Below, one piece after another: positions 48,951 to 61,700 of a stretch of DNA of 64,000 nucleotides. Below the pieces are notes generated by a model, which saw nothing but the letters and a program-made list of their open reading frames with translations, was not told where the DNA came from and searched no databases. A program made the translations under genes and the position numbers. Source of the DNA: Kalmusia sp. IMI 367209 (taxonomy: Eukaryota > Ascomycota > Dothideomycetes > Pleosporales > Didymosphaeriaceae); assembly GCA_027946365.1 (NCBI GenBank), contig JAPEUQ010000017.1, forward strand, positions 868,001 to 932,000, read 5' to 3'. Every line of letters starts with the position of its first letter. The first letter of the stretch is position 1.

Positions 48951-49499
48951 GGTAAGCTTGGCTGAGGTTACCGAGTTGTGCGGTAGAGGAGTACAGGTTT
49001 CGGTGAATATTCAAGGTTGATGAAAGATGCTAGATATGCACGAGGTCGCACATGGTGTAATGACATTCGCGCGGCAAGACAAACGAGCCCGTCGGCGTCG
49101 AACACGCACGTGACCCAACAGGCTGCAATTTACAATACCCTTTTATTCCAGATAAACCCAGGGCAGCACGCCATAAGACTGCTAGGCACTCTCTGATTCA
49201 GCTGCTATTCTGACTCGTGCATTTACCCCGTCCAAAGCCCGATGCGAGGCCTCCACTACGCCAAGAATATGGCAAAGAACACGAGCCCAGTCTACGACAT
49301 CATCAAAGTAGTCTCATGAACCTTTCAGCGACTGTTGTAGACATTAAGACGCTCAATTTTACAATGATATTCCAGCATGCCGCTACTACAACCGAATACT
49401 TAGTAAAAAATATCGTAGAAACTATCATCCAATTCAAAACGCATACAGCTCTCATTCACAACAAGGAACCCTTACCATCCCTTAATATTCCCAAAGACC

Positions 49500-50450
49500 T
49501 CCTACAAATTTCACACCTCGAAATTCTAGCTTCGATCCTTTCAGCGTGGTGAGATGTACAGTAACTTGAAGGAGTGATGGATTCGCATCACCATTCCAAA
49601 GCTCCGAAGTCAACACCATACCCGGGAACCCCGCATTTGCAGGACTCGTCCACATTATGCCCGATATCTTAGTCCAATCTGATCTTTGCGTATCCTTAGC
49701 TACACCGAGTCTTGCTCCTTGCGCGACAATCTAAACCCGTATATCTCGGACCAGTCATTGTTACGCGTAACGTTCTCTCAGTGAGCTGAATCGTCGAGAT
49801 CTCGTCGACCAAACCGAGCAAAGCATTTGGAAATGTATAAAGACTCATATGCCACTCTATAGCGACGCGTGCAACAACCGTCAAGACTATGTTGCCAACT
49901 AAGAATGGGATAACCTGGCCTTGGACATTAGCCTCATATTGGATGCGTTTAAGGCTGAAACAGCGGAACTTGTAGGGCTGAATAGGATCTATGTTGATGC
50001 ATGCAGTGGAAATATCGCGATAGGTGTCAATATTACCATGCGGGGCATTACAGCTCGCATCTCAATAGGTGGTCGTCGCCGAGTACTTTGAAGGAATTCG
50101 CTTTGTAGTGGCCGAAATTGTTGGGTAGGTTTTTACATCTGTCGAATGAGCCAGTAATCGCAAAGAGTGTCGCGATAAATCTGATTTTTTAGGTTGCTTT
50201 TCGTAGTAAAGATCTCGATGCAGTCCGCGTGGTTTGACCGCCTCTATGAAAGTAATCTAGTGAGAAATTTACTCCACCGGTCACCGAACATCTCTAAAAA
50301 CTGATGGTCGAAGCTAATTTGAACATCGTTCCAGTTAACCTACAGATCACCATCCTTAATTTTCATCGCTTTGACCCGTGTTAATTTAGTATAGTCTTAA
50401 ACAAAGCTGTGCAGTCCACCTCAATGCTTTATAGCCATGGTAACATTAGC
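49500..50450 (-). pseudogene. decayed gene, unknown family
   Basis: Long coding-like segments follow one another on the minus strand but are broken by stops and frame changes. In order: RVKAMKIKDGDL, a TAG at 50340-50342, NWNDVQISFDHQFLEMFGDR, WSKFLTRLLS, a TAG at 50244-50246, HADCIEIFTTKSNLKNQIYR. After a frame change comes FAITGSFDRCKNLPNNFG and HYKANSFKVLGDDHLLRCEL with a TAA at 50048-50050. Further frames give INIDPIQPYKFRCFSLKRIQ, VARVAIEWHMSLYTFPNALL and, near 49500-49680, TSPANAGFPGMVLTSELWNG. At least two stops could come from CAG by C-to-T change. I do not recognise the family; no intact copy is in the window. Confidence 0.55.
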
Positions 50451-50547
50451 TTTGAAACATCTAGAACCTCATGGAACTTTAGGGGATGGTATGAGAGTTC
50501 TGCGAAATTGGCGTGGTTGTCGCTAGTGTATATGCCTTTTTTTTTTC

Positions 50548-50765
50548 GCATACTACTTGGCAAGGCATGCCTGTGGGCAAGGTATAGCACTCGAGGACAT
50601 ACTACTCAGAAAAGCATACTACTTGCAAAGACATGTCTCTGAACAAGCCATGCCTCTAAGATAGGTGTAACTTTGGAGAAGGTGGGTCACTCAAAAAGGT
50701 ATGTGATTTGGGAAGGCATGCTTCTAAGAAAAGCATACCACTTAAGACGGTATGCCACGTGAAAT
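50548..50765. repeat. 17-bp minisatellite, about 13 imperfect copies
   Basis: The sequence can be cut into 16-18 bp units that resemble GGCATGCCTCTAAGAAA, for example GGCATGCCTGTGGGCAA, GCATACTACTTGCAAA and GGTATGTGATTTGGGAA. About thirteen units follow one another head to tail, preceded by a T-run at about 50537-50546. It lies just upstream of the decayed gene at 49500-50450 (minus strand). Confidence 0.8.
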
Positions 50766-51728
50766 TTTGTCTACAACGAATGTGGCTGAGGAAGTCTGGC
50801 TATGTTTAGACTATAACGTAGCTGGAGAGTGGTAGTTAGAGAGTGATTCTAACAATCGGTTGAAAGCATGGTTCCAGCAGCCCGGTCGGCTTAGAAGTGG
50901 GAACGCGGGCTGTATATTATTTGGCGCGCCTTTTGCGCCAGCCCTCTTTCTGGGGTGGAGCCTAGCATCGCCGAAGGACTGGGACAACTTGTCCACTCCG
51001 TAGCAATCAATCATTGATACCGCTCCTCGACTAATTAACATAACTAGCATTCATGTGACACATTGCCACACTATAATGGGTAGTCGGAAGAATGAATTTC
51101 GTCACGTAACTGACAAACGTCAAATGCCATCAATAAATCATCTCCTCTATGATGGTATAACCTCTAACAATAGTACTAATCTGGGTATTATATAGCTGAT
51201 AGAAGCTTGTATTAGATATAAGGCATAGCAGATTCACGCTGCGAAAAAGTCCATAATCCTTTTGTTCCTACCCTTGTCAGCACCTGACAGAATTGATTGT
51301 TTTGACTGCCCATTGTATGCTGTTCGCGGAAATTAATATGTATATTTGCCAATCTACAGAGCCCATTTCCGAACGAGCCTAGATTACGTTGCCAGTCCCC
51401 GGCGTACCTTGCCATTAATATCCAATTCCTAACCAAGTAGTAATGTTATTGTTCGATATACTAATTACAAGATCTCAGTTTGGTATTAGGAGACATCACA
51501 CTACTTATAAGGGAGAGGCTACACTTCAGTGTTGCTGATGTTCTATCGGCTATCTACGAAGTCATATGAGGGGCTCAATACGTCGAGACTACAGAAAGTT
51601 CAAAAGGGGTGTGCGGTATAGGTCACTTGATCCACCGAGTCACCCAACTGCCCCACTACATGTCCAGCTACACCCCCAGCCATGTCACGTGATGTCGGAT
51701 CCTCCTAGGTAGTGACACTCCTGGGTGA
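50766..51728. other. intergenic, no gene seen
   Basis: About 960 bp right of the minisatellite, AT-rich in parts. Short frames only. Nothing is supported. Confidence 0.4.
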
Positions 51729-52289
51729 TCAATTTGTGCGATTCCAATCATATTGCTTGACGTGAATGAGCATATCCTCGACGAAAGGACGGTGGATTGG
51801 CTCAGCCATGTCGAGCATCTGACTGATCGCAGTCAATCGTTGGGAAACTCGGGTCCACTCGTAGAAGACAACCTTTGTTCCAATCGCGCAGGCGCCATAC
51901 ATGCCGCTGGAAGTGGCGGAATTGCTATTCGCGTCGATGTAGCTTAAGAGCTGAACTTGGGCGTTCTGCCAACCTGCCGTTGTGTCTTCGCTAATTCTTT
52001 GGCATTCGATCATAAAGATTTGCCGTTCCTGTATGTCTCTCGAAGACCTAGGATTTCCAAAGGCGCGAATCTCAAAGACAACCGCATCCGGTGCAGTGTT
52101 ATCTGTGAGGACAGCGGCTTTGATCCCAATCTTGTATGGCTGAGTTGGTGGGAACCATGTGTTTAGGATGCAGTTCCAGAGAATCTGGACCTTTTCTTCC
52201 AAAGTATTGGGCTTTACGGCCCAGAGGGAGCTCATGAAGGAGAGGTTGGTAGAACTCAAGGTCTGTCCGTCGGGTCGAGCATTAGCCAT
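51729..52289 (-). CDS. hypothetical protein, possible PD-(D/E)XK-like fold
   Basis: Single exon of 186 codons beginning MANARPDGQTLSSTNLSF. The order of secondary-structure-like patches suggests a nuclease-type core: PYKIGIKAAVLTDNTAPDAV with a Pro-Asp, then RQIFMIECQRISED with Glu-x-Gln, then WQNAQVQLLSYIDANSN and GACAIGTKVVFYEW. The Asp ... Glu-x-Gln order is compatible with a divergent PD-(D/E)XK site, but I base this only on pattern and not on a family match. The frame is intact between a decayed gene and an F-box gene. The function is unknown. Confidence 0.6.
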   Translation of the reverse strand: MANARPDGQTLSSTNLSFMSSLWAVKPNTLEEKVQILWNCILNTWFPPTQPYKIGIKAAVLTDNTAPDAVVFEIRAFGNPRSSRDIQERQIFMIECQRISEDTTAGWQNAQVQLLSYIDANSNSATSSGMYGACAIGTKVVFYEWTRVSQRLTAISQMLDMAEPIHRPFVEDMLIHVKQYDWNRTN

Positions 52290-53083
52290 ATGTACAGTCT
52301 TTGACGGTAAAACAAATAGCTTAGATGAGAAATATTAGAAGAGTATAATAAACGGTTGACAGTCAACTGATAGAGGATCAAATAGTCTAGAAGTCTGTGT
52401 GTGCTTTTAAGTATTCACTTTGAATGGCTATAGTGGCTTTTATCTTTCTTTGCAAATAGAAATATCATCGGAACCAACCATACAAAAATCGTATCAGCTC
52501 TAGTACTTCTTAGAGGAACGATTGGATGATAGGTTACCGTTATAACGCTCAGCGCTTGCTGCTACACTTTGATAGCATCAATCTTGGTGGCGCGGTGGGC
52601 GGCAAGTTGAGGCTGGGCGGTTAAAAGACACGAATGGCTCATTATCATTGTACTAGATTTGCAAAGGAAGGGTTAGATAGCCGAAAAGAATAACAAATAG
52701 ATAGAATAGCAGCGGTTCCTCTCCTACTTTGTGTGACTCAAAAGGCGTGTAAAAACGGGTAACACAAGGGTTGTGCGCTTCAGCAAGCTTATTAGACTGA
52801 TCTGATAAGATCGATTAGGTCATCTAAGCGAGCCTTGGCGATAGCTTATTATCGACCAAGCTTGTGCCTCTTAGCTCATGATGTGCTAGCCAAGACTCAC
52901 GGAGAGCCAACTCTGACCAATAAGAGGGCGTGCCTTATCGCCGTCTGCCTAATTTCCGCGACGAGGGGAGGTGCAGTCATGTGCATCACCACGACTTTCA
53001 TTAGTTTTCTGCGCGTTCCTCACATCGACTGATCATCATAATGTCTTCGTAGTTCTTTGTCTCATATTTTTGCTTCTCTGACA
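52290..53083. other. divergent intergenic region
   Basis: About 790 bp between the divergent 186-codon ORF and the F-box gene. It should hold both promoters. No other gene is supported; one 65-codon frame (52835-53032) looks random. Confidence 0.4.
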
Positions 53084-56000
53084 ATGAGTGAAGCATATTG
53101 TCCCCTTTGTGGCGTCATTCTACAGATATTTGCTGGAGCGCAACCTCCTGTAAATAGCCTTCCTTGGATCGCCGAGATCCGTGCAGGTGACTACCTATCT
53201 GTCGCAAAGTAATGCTTGCTTCCGGCCAGCTAACGAAATGTGGATGGATAGTAAAGTCAGTCCGAGGCACCTCATCACCTTTTGTTACCGGTGTAGGATA
53301 CCTTAGCCCGCATCACGAGCTCATTGCTCATCCTGATGAAACAACTCGATATTCCGATGTCATCGAAGGATTGGAAACGAGTCCATTCCACTATATATCC
53401 GGAGAGTACTGGGTTTTTCCCTTCCATGATGCCTGCTGGAGCCTCCTACTCGTTCGAACTCGAACCGCCAAGCAAGGGCATGATAGCGCTCAAGTTGCTA
53501 GGCATCTATTTCAAATACTCTACTGCACTCCGTGGAACAAGCACTACACTGCTGTCTGTGGTCATGACTATGGGGGTGCCTCTAAGTTCCACAAAGGTTC
53601 TGGGAACCCTGGCTATTCGGCTCAACTCCCTCCTGAGTGGTCATTTCTAACAGCTGATCCCCGAGAACATCTCCATACGGGTTTGCAGGAGAGCAGCCTC
53701 TTTGGGAAGACCATCGCCCCTATGCCACGTTTTGATCAGCTCAATAAAACTGATATGTTCTGTCTGCTTCCTGATGAAGTCATCGTACTCATCTTGAATG
53801 ATCTTACATCGACGGATGTCTGTAGCCTTCGACAATCATCAAAACGAGTCGCTGGGATTAGCTCGTTCCACAAACTTCCTCAATCTTTCTGGGCGAGCCG
53901 TTTCGAAGAAGAGCACGAAATGGGATTTGCTCTTGCCTGCCAAGCTCCCTCTGAATTGGAAAGGCACCCTGATTGGCGAAGACTTTACATTGCCTTCAAG
54001 AACTCTCTACAGAGTCTGAATGAAGGGCAGGGTATCAAAAATCGAAGAAGGATATGGCATGTCCTGAGCAATATATCTAAGCCTCTCAATGATATCATGA
54101 ATAATGAGCTAGTCCAACGAAACGAGAATCTGGATAGTCATCAGCACTCTGGTCGCTACACTTGCAGTCCCATTATTACTGCAGAAGTTGTTTCAGAGGA
54201 TCAAGCAACAAATGTTCTTCGAATCGGCTCCAGGAGGTCCGTAGTCGATCGTTTGCAGTGGCCTCAATCCGAAAGCCTAGGTCAGGTGAAAATAGGCGTT
54301 TCTTTTACGTGGTTCAATGGACGATCATACGTTTCTGGACTGCGATTCTGGCCATCAAACTATCCTTATGGCAGCGATGAATCGCAACAGTTGGGCCTGA
54401 TAGTACTATCGACTGAGAAAGTGGTGTGCTTCGATTCCCGTCTTTTAGATGGATTTGAAATTGCACTTACAACTTCTGGCATCATAGGTCTAAGATTCTT
54501 ACTCAACGATGTATCAGGGGAATCTGCCCATACCACGGGAGATTTTGCAATGACAACGCCAGATGTTGGAGTTGCCAGGCTGTTTCGACATCGTGAGAGC
54601 CAAATATCTGCTATTCAATTGGGCTTTGATGTTTGAAACCCTCCTCGAAATCTACTGGCAGCATCTAACTTATTGACAGATATGCAAACTTATTTCATTC
54701 CAGCTCATTGAGCAAGAGCAAGACCACGGCAACGTAAACTGCAGGATGATATCTCCCAACCTAAGTCCGCATTTACGCAAAGCTCATAGCATAAGGAATC
54801 AACCAGACATTGTTGGTAAAATATGGTCTCCAGAAGTCCCAATGATGGTGGACTTCATTCAGACATTTCCCGCCAAAATAAAGTCCCAAATGTTCAACCT
54901 TAACTTAAATATGGATTTTGCTGGACCCGGTGGAAGCCGCCTTTCGTCTCTCCAGAGAATTGTTGCTCTTATTGGTGGTTTGCCTGGTGTGTTTCGCGGA
55001 TTGAAATTTATTTATGATGATGGTGAAAGCAAGGGGTTTTGCATCAAACGGAATACGTTTGACTTTCATTGCGACAATGTCAAATGCCTTGAGTCATCCT
55101 TCTACATTGACGGTGCGGCTGGGGAAAGAGTTTCTGCAGTGACTGTAGGTTGCACAACGTCGCTCACCGGAATAAAGTGTATCGAGGTACGGTATTAGCC
55201 ACCATCTAGCATACTTTCCTTTGCAAGCTAACTTTGTTCTGAACAGCTTCATACCAACATAGGCAACCATACTTTCTTTGGGATAGACCACGAGTCATCC
55301 TCCGAAGATCCTGTGGATTGTTTCTCCACGCTGGAACCCCCAGAAGGCGCTGTGATTACTGGGTTTGTAGCAACATTAGGGTTATGTGCTTGTATTTTCC
55401 TACTTCACGTAAAATGCTTTGATGTGTTAATTCAAAATGAATTAGGCGCTTGATAGGTCATTCAAGACTTTTGGTATCCAGAGCCAAGCGTGCGAGCATA
55501 TTAAACCACCACAAATACATTACACGTCTTTGCCTGGTTCAGAGAAATTTCCCATCAAGCGAACACCCTCCGAAAAAGCATGCACCGTTATGGGGACAGG
55601 TTACGTACACACAACAGCGAGTCTATCCAATGTACGCCGAATCCGCGTCTCTGTTGGCGGAAATGACCTTTCCAGGCTTCCTGAGCATATTTCAGGGCTC
55701 TGGCTGGAGTACTACAATATGGACAGACCAAGCATCGTCGGGCAGTGGCTCAATGAATCGGGCGCTTTTAACCTTTCACTAGGAGAACAACTCACTAGGA
55801 TCTCAATATGGACTTCTAACGAGCACGCGGCTGCCTACAGTGGGAATGCAAAGCTTGGTAAAGTAATCGCGCTTCGGTTCGACACGTCTGGTGGCCAGTC
55901 ATTGCGATTCGGACAGGGATGCACCAGAAGCGCGGTTCATTTAAAGTTCATCGCAAATACGTTTGAAAAATTGGTATTTATTCTCTACAAAAATGAGTGT

Positions 56001-56774
56001 ATCAACTCTGATTTTCACTAGGATACAATCTGCTGGGCGTCCAACATAAGATGGGATCACGTGTCCGTCATATATAGCCCACAACCAAGCCAGGCCCATC
56101 ACGCTCTGCATTTGGGCGGTTGTCATATCCAACCTTGGATTGTTCCTGAAAAGATCTTCTGGACAATCATGGACACTGATGGCCATCCCAGCTCGGTGAC
56201 ATCTATTCATGTATCACTTCTTCCTGATGCTGTCGCCGGCATTTCATTCGCCTACACCTCTGGCGATACGTATACACTCGGATCTACGGAAGGAGAAACT
56301 TCAACTTTAAGACTAGAGAATGGTGAAGAGTTGATGAGATTAGATACAACCTTAGCTATGGTCAATCATATTAACTCCGTGGTCTCGGTTTCAGTAAGAA
56401 TTTTTGTAAATTTTGCCCTGTATCGAGGCTAATCATTCTGTTAGATCCATACAAATTTCAATCGGATAGTAACCTTACGATCTCAGACATATTTTGAAGC
56501 AAGAAAACTGACGTCGCTGGCGCTCCTACCCTCTCCTTCCACCTCATCACTTCCGCAACCACCTCCAATGTTACCAGTGGTGCGGTCTGGCGACCCCGAC
56601 TACGTCTTTAGTTTACATCCTTCCTCGGATATTTCTCGGGCCGCTCATAGTTACGAGATATTTAAATTCCCTATCGACGCGGAAACCTTTGTCGGGTTCT
56701 GGGGGATAGTGGGAAGACGTGAAAGGCGATTGCAGAACCTTGGGCCAATATCTACTGGCATTAAAAAGAAGTGA
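53084..56774 (+). CDS. large fungal F-box protein
   Basis: Seven exons (53084-53186, 53252-54630, 54680-55186, 55247-55366, 55446-55973, 56022-56393, 56445-56774) encode 1112 residues, all in phase. The start MSEAYCPLCGVIL has a CxxC pair. The F-box is at about residues 205-250 (LLPDEVIVLILNDLTSTDVC, then SLRQSSKRVAGISS). Ahead of it is ASKFHKGSGNPGYSAQLPPE, and after it a long beta-rich region with repeated blocks (VSFTWFNGRSYVSGLRFWPS; ISGLWLEYYNMDRPSIVGQW). The C-terminus is GFWGIVGRRERRLQNLG. F-box proteins select substrates for SCF ubiquitin ligases; the target here is unknown. In-frame stops at 54634 and 56019 are removed by 49- and 48-nt introns. Coding sequence stays normal up to 56774, though RIP-mutated DNA starts about 40 bp later. 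Confidence 0.85.
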
Positions 56775-57189
56775 GGAAATTGGTGTCGTTAGTAGCGTAA
56801 AGCCGAGCTATCTCCCTCTATCTAACATAGTGTTATAAATTTTTAGTAATTAATATTACTTACTATGTTTATATTTAACCTAAGTTATAATCTTAAAATA
56901 AATTAATAATCTATTTTAGATTTTTTAACTTCTTATTAATTATCTTCTTTTCTAACTATACTTTTATTAAAGAATTAACTACTTAACCCCTTTAGACTAG
57001 CTACTTAAAGTTAAGCTTTAATATCTTAAATATTTATTAAGTCCTACTAGGGTAGTTAGTCATTAATAGTATAGTATATATTAATAAAACTAGAAATTAT
57101 ATAAACTAGATAATTATAGACGAATATATAAAAGATATAACTAGTCTAATAAAGTTAATAGATTAGATAATAAAATTAATAACTTAGTA

Positions 57190-57282
57190 ATTATTATATA
57201 TTAAGATCTATAATATTTAGAGAGCGTTATCTAATATTATTAAACGTTAGTAGAGTCTATTATATAATATAGCTTTATATTA
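57190..57282. repeat. copy A of a 93-bp repeat, possible LTR fragment
   Basis: This 93-bp stretch matches 58366-58458 over its full length with no gaps. Most differences are A/G or C/T transitions, as expected after RIP of two copies. It lies left of the Gypsy remnant and may be an LTR end. Confidence 0.6.
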
Positions 57283-58365
57283 ACGTGTTTTATAAATAAG
57301 TCGCCAATCTAAGTGAATTACTAACGCTAAATTAATATACCACCTATATATAATAATCACGTAATGTCTTAACTATAATAAATCTAAAAATTTATACTAA
57401 AGCTAATATATAACTTACTATCTTTAATATTAAAGTATAACGCGTTTAAAGTAAAAATTAAACTATAAATATATATAATATATCTTAAAGAACTTTTATT
57501 AACTAATATACTAGAAAGCGTATATAACGTAACTATAAAGCGAACTTAAAACGCCTAATAAAATTAAAAGAGAAGGCTATAATTTAAAGAGTAATTAAGC
57601 TATCTAAATAAGGTCTTACGCCTCTAAGGTCCTATATATAAGAAATAGTAGATAGACTCCTTAGATTATAAGGTAGTAACCCTATTAGTAAGAATTAAAT
57701 TAATAACTTTATTAAGTAGACTTCTAAGCTCTAGAAGCGTTAGAGTTATCTATATAATTATTAATAAGCTATTTATAATATAAGGTCTAGTTATAGATAA
57801 TAGTATATACTTTATACTAGGATTAATAGTAAAAGGATAACTCTAGTTATATTAAATGAATAATACTTAACTTCTCTAAAGAAAGCGTATAGTATAGATT
57901 TTATATAACTCGTTTACTTAGCTTCCTTAGTATACTAGACCCTATTAATTCTAGTATAATATATCTTAATACTATAGTAACTTTATAATATTTTTATTAT
58001 AGAATCTCTTCCTCTAGCTATAGTCCCTTATAACTATTATGGCCTTAATAAAACCTTACTCTATAGAAAAGAAAAAGAGTATCTATAGTATTAGCGTTTC
58101 CTATATACGCTATAGATATATAGTATATGCGTATAGTATTTATAATAGATATAGTATATATATTATTATATTAAGATTCTATACCTTCCGTTTTTGAGAT
58201 CTCGTCTACGTGGCGGTAAGTCTATAGTATAAATAAATAATTTCTTTTATTTTAATCTTATTATAATACTATATTAATCTTTTTATTTTTAATACTATAT
58301 ATATACTACTTTAGTATATATAAAGTATATATAACTCACTTACTTTAAATTAATTATTATAGTCT

Positions 58366-58458
58366 ATTATTATATATTAAGGTCTATAGTATTTAGAGAA
58401 CGCTATCTAGTGCTATTAGATACTAATAGGGCCTATTATATAATACGGGGTTATATTA
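58366..58458. repeat. copy B of a 93-bp repeat, possible LTR fragment
   Basis: Second copy of the repeat at 57190-57282. It is less AT-rich and keeps GC-containing spots (for example ACGGGG), so it is less mutated. It lies shortly before the likely gag region and may belong to the 5' LTR of the Gypsy remnant. Confidence 0.6.
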
Positions 58459-58799
58459 TAGGAAGTAGACTGGCCTTATCTAGTAGCGATTCATCTATCC
58501 TATAATCTACTATTAATTTTCTAAAGTTAAGGCTATACTACTATATTTAATAACGTGATATTTAAATTACTTAGAAATTCTAATAAATAGTCTAGATTAA
58601 CTTATCTTTATAAGCTCTAAATAATTTAAGTTTAAGAGCGCTCCTACTACGTAGGATATATATACTATAATAGTTAAAGAAAGCCCTAATTTAGTAGATA
58701 AGAGATTATAATTAATTTTATCTCTATTTATTCTATTAATTGCCGTCCTTAGGCAACGCCTTCTACTAGTCAGCACCTATTAGGGCCTACTAATAATAA

Positions 58800-61700
58800 A
58801 GTAGATCCCTAAATAACTACTATTACTAGTTAGAATATACTAATTAATAGCACGTTTAAAAACTTAGATATAACCTAAAAATAGCTAAATAATTAGAGAA
58901 ACGCTATTAAACTTTAATATATTAATAAGATTTAATACTAATATAATATAGGCGATACTAAAGTACTTTTTAAGTTAATAAAAATTTTAGAAATATCTAT
59001 TATAACTTAAAAGCCTCCGTCCTTATATCTACTAACGTAGAAGCAACCATATAAATATACCTAAAAAGATTAATATAATTTTAATTATTAGAAGGATAAC
59101 TATAAACTCTATTTTTAAGCCTTAGAGGCCTACTTTATATATAAGTAATTAAAGGTTAACTATACTTTATAATTTATAACTAATGTTCTCCATATAATAT
59201 AAAAGACTAAGGTCTAGTTTTAATAATCTTAGAACCCATACTAGTAGAAGATATAGAAGGTATTAAAGGGAAAGATATTATAAGCTCTAGAATCTCCTAA
59301 TAAGCGACGTTAGTTAGTGTATAATTAACTTAAATAATATTAATAAAAGCTAGATTAAATCTTTTTATATTTACTAGACTACCTTTAAGACTATTAAAAG
59401 GAACTAGAAGTTACTAATATTAAATAGTAGAAGTTAGAATTTATAGAGTATCTAACTTTCTATATCCGCTACGACTATAGTCAGTTCCTACTAAATTTAA
59501 AAAGATAATCTCTAATATAGAACTTTAAATATTAATTATCTTTTAAATAAAGAGATTTATTTAAGTTTAAGAAACCTTTTAAAAAGGGATGACCGTCTAA
59601 GGATTACTAGTAGAGGTTAGATTTTAAGGGAAACGAGAAGATCTAGAAAAAGCTAAGATAACTAATATATAGGGTAATAGTCTAAAAAGATCTAATTAGG
59701 CGCTATTAGATATTACTAAGAATTCTAACGTACTAACCTACTAGTATTATAATAAATTAGATATATATATTTAAATTATCCTACTTTAAATAAACCGGCA
59801 GCGTCTAGGTTAAAAGACGCTTAATTTAATAAGAATAAAATACATCTATTAGAAAAAGATAAGGGGTAGAAGGACTAGTATTAGCCCTATCCGTCTATAT
59901 TAAATTAGTTATTAATTATATTAATCAAATTCTAGAGGTCTATAATATAGACTATCTATTTAACTAGTTTTATAAGCAGCCAAAAGGGATACTTATCCTT
60001 AAAACTAGAGTTAAATAGAACTTAATAAATATAAACGCTCTTATAGATTTAATATTTATACTAAATCTATTATCCTTAGAAAAGACTAAATAGGCTAAGG
60101 TAGATATAATATCCTTAAATAATTTACTAGTAAAAGTAGTAAACGGGTCTAAAATAATAGTATATAATATTATAGTACTTAATATAGAGCTTATAGACTT
60201 AAGGGGATATAAATAGCTCTAAGCGATATCTTTTATAATAGTAGACCTTTTAGGGTATAATATATTTTTAGACTTACTATAGTTTAACTAGGTAAACCTA
60301 AAGGTTAATATTATAAATTAATATATTCTTTTCTAAGAAGAGGCTATAAGGCTATAATATTCCTTTAAGAAGATTACTATAAAAGATATAGAAGAGTTTA
60401 ATTATATACTTTAAGATATAAATATAACTATTTATATCTATATTATATCTAGAGTGGGTAACCTAGCGCTAAATAGACCTACTAAAGATAGAGAAGGCTT
60501 AATACTAAATATTTACTCTAACTTTAATAACCTAGGCTCTAGTAAGGACTTTAAGGCTATACTAGATTATAGTAAGTATAACTTATATATAGAACTTAAA
60601 TTAGGCTAGTAACTACCACACTTTTCTATATATAACTTATTAATTTTAGAATTAGAGACTCTCTAAAAGTATATTAAAGAATATTTTATAAGAGGGTGAA
60701 TTCGTCGCTTAAAGTTATTAGTAGAGGCGCTAATACTCTTTATAAAAAAGAAAGATAATAGTCTTAAATTATATATAGATTATAGAGGACTAAATAAAAT
60801 TATAATTAAAAATTATAAATTACTCTCATTAATTATTAAGTTACTGAATTGGCTTTAATAGGCAAAAATTTTTATAAAAATTAATCTAAAGGAGATATAT
60901 CACTATATATATATTATAAAGGGGAATAAGTAGAAGATTATATTTTAAACCCACTATAACTATTTTAAATACTTAGTAATATCTTTTAGACTTACTAATA
61001 TTTTAGTATAGTTTTAGAGACTTATCGCCTAAATACTAGCTAAATTAGTAGATATAAGTTATATTATATATCTTAATAATATCTTAGTCTTTCTAATAAT
61101 AAGGAGGACTATATATATTATATTTAAGAGGTACTCCAACGTTTACGTGATACAAAGTTATTTATTAATCTAAAGAAATATAAATAATATATTAGTATAA
61201 CTAAATATTTAGACTTTATTATTACTACTAAAGGCCTTATAATTAATCTAGATTATATAGAGATAATCTAGTTATAGCCAATATTAACTTATATATATAA
61301 TATAAGAGTATTTATTAGCTTTATAAACTATTATTATAAATTTATAGCTAATTTCTCCTAGATTATCCTCCTTTAACTAGTCTAATAAAGAAAGGTCTAG
61401 ATAATATCTATTAGGGGCTAGCTATAAGAAGAGAGGAGAGCTTTTAACTAAACTTAGGACCTAAGGGCCGCTAAGCTTTTAGGACCTCAAAAACACATTT
61501 CTTAAGATACTAATACTTACTTATTATAAGAATAGTAGATAGATATACTTAGAGATAGATATATTTAAAGGGGTAATTAGCACCATTTATAGTTAGTTAA
61601 TCCCTAATAGGGATAGCTAGGCTATATAGCGGCCTATTAACTTCTTTTTAAGGAAGCTTAACGATACCTAGTATTATTATAATATATATAATAAAAAACT

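Noticed and set aside
56019..56021. Apparent premature TAG in the F-box gene
   Set aside because: A 48-nt intron (55974-56021, donor GTATTT) removes it in phase, and the joined sequence continues the same domain.
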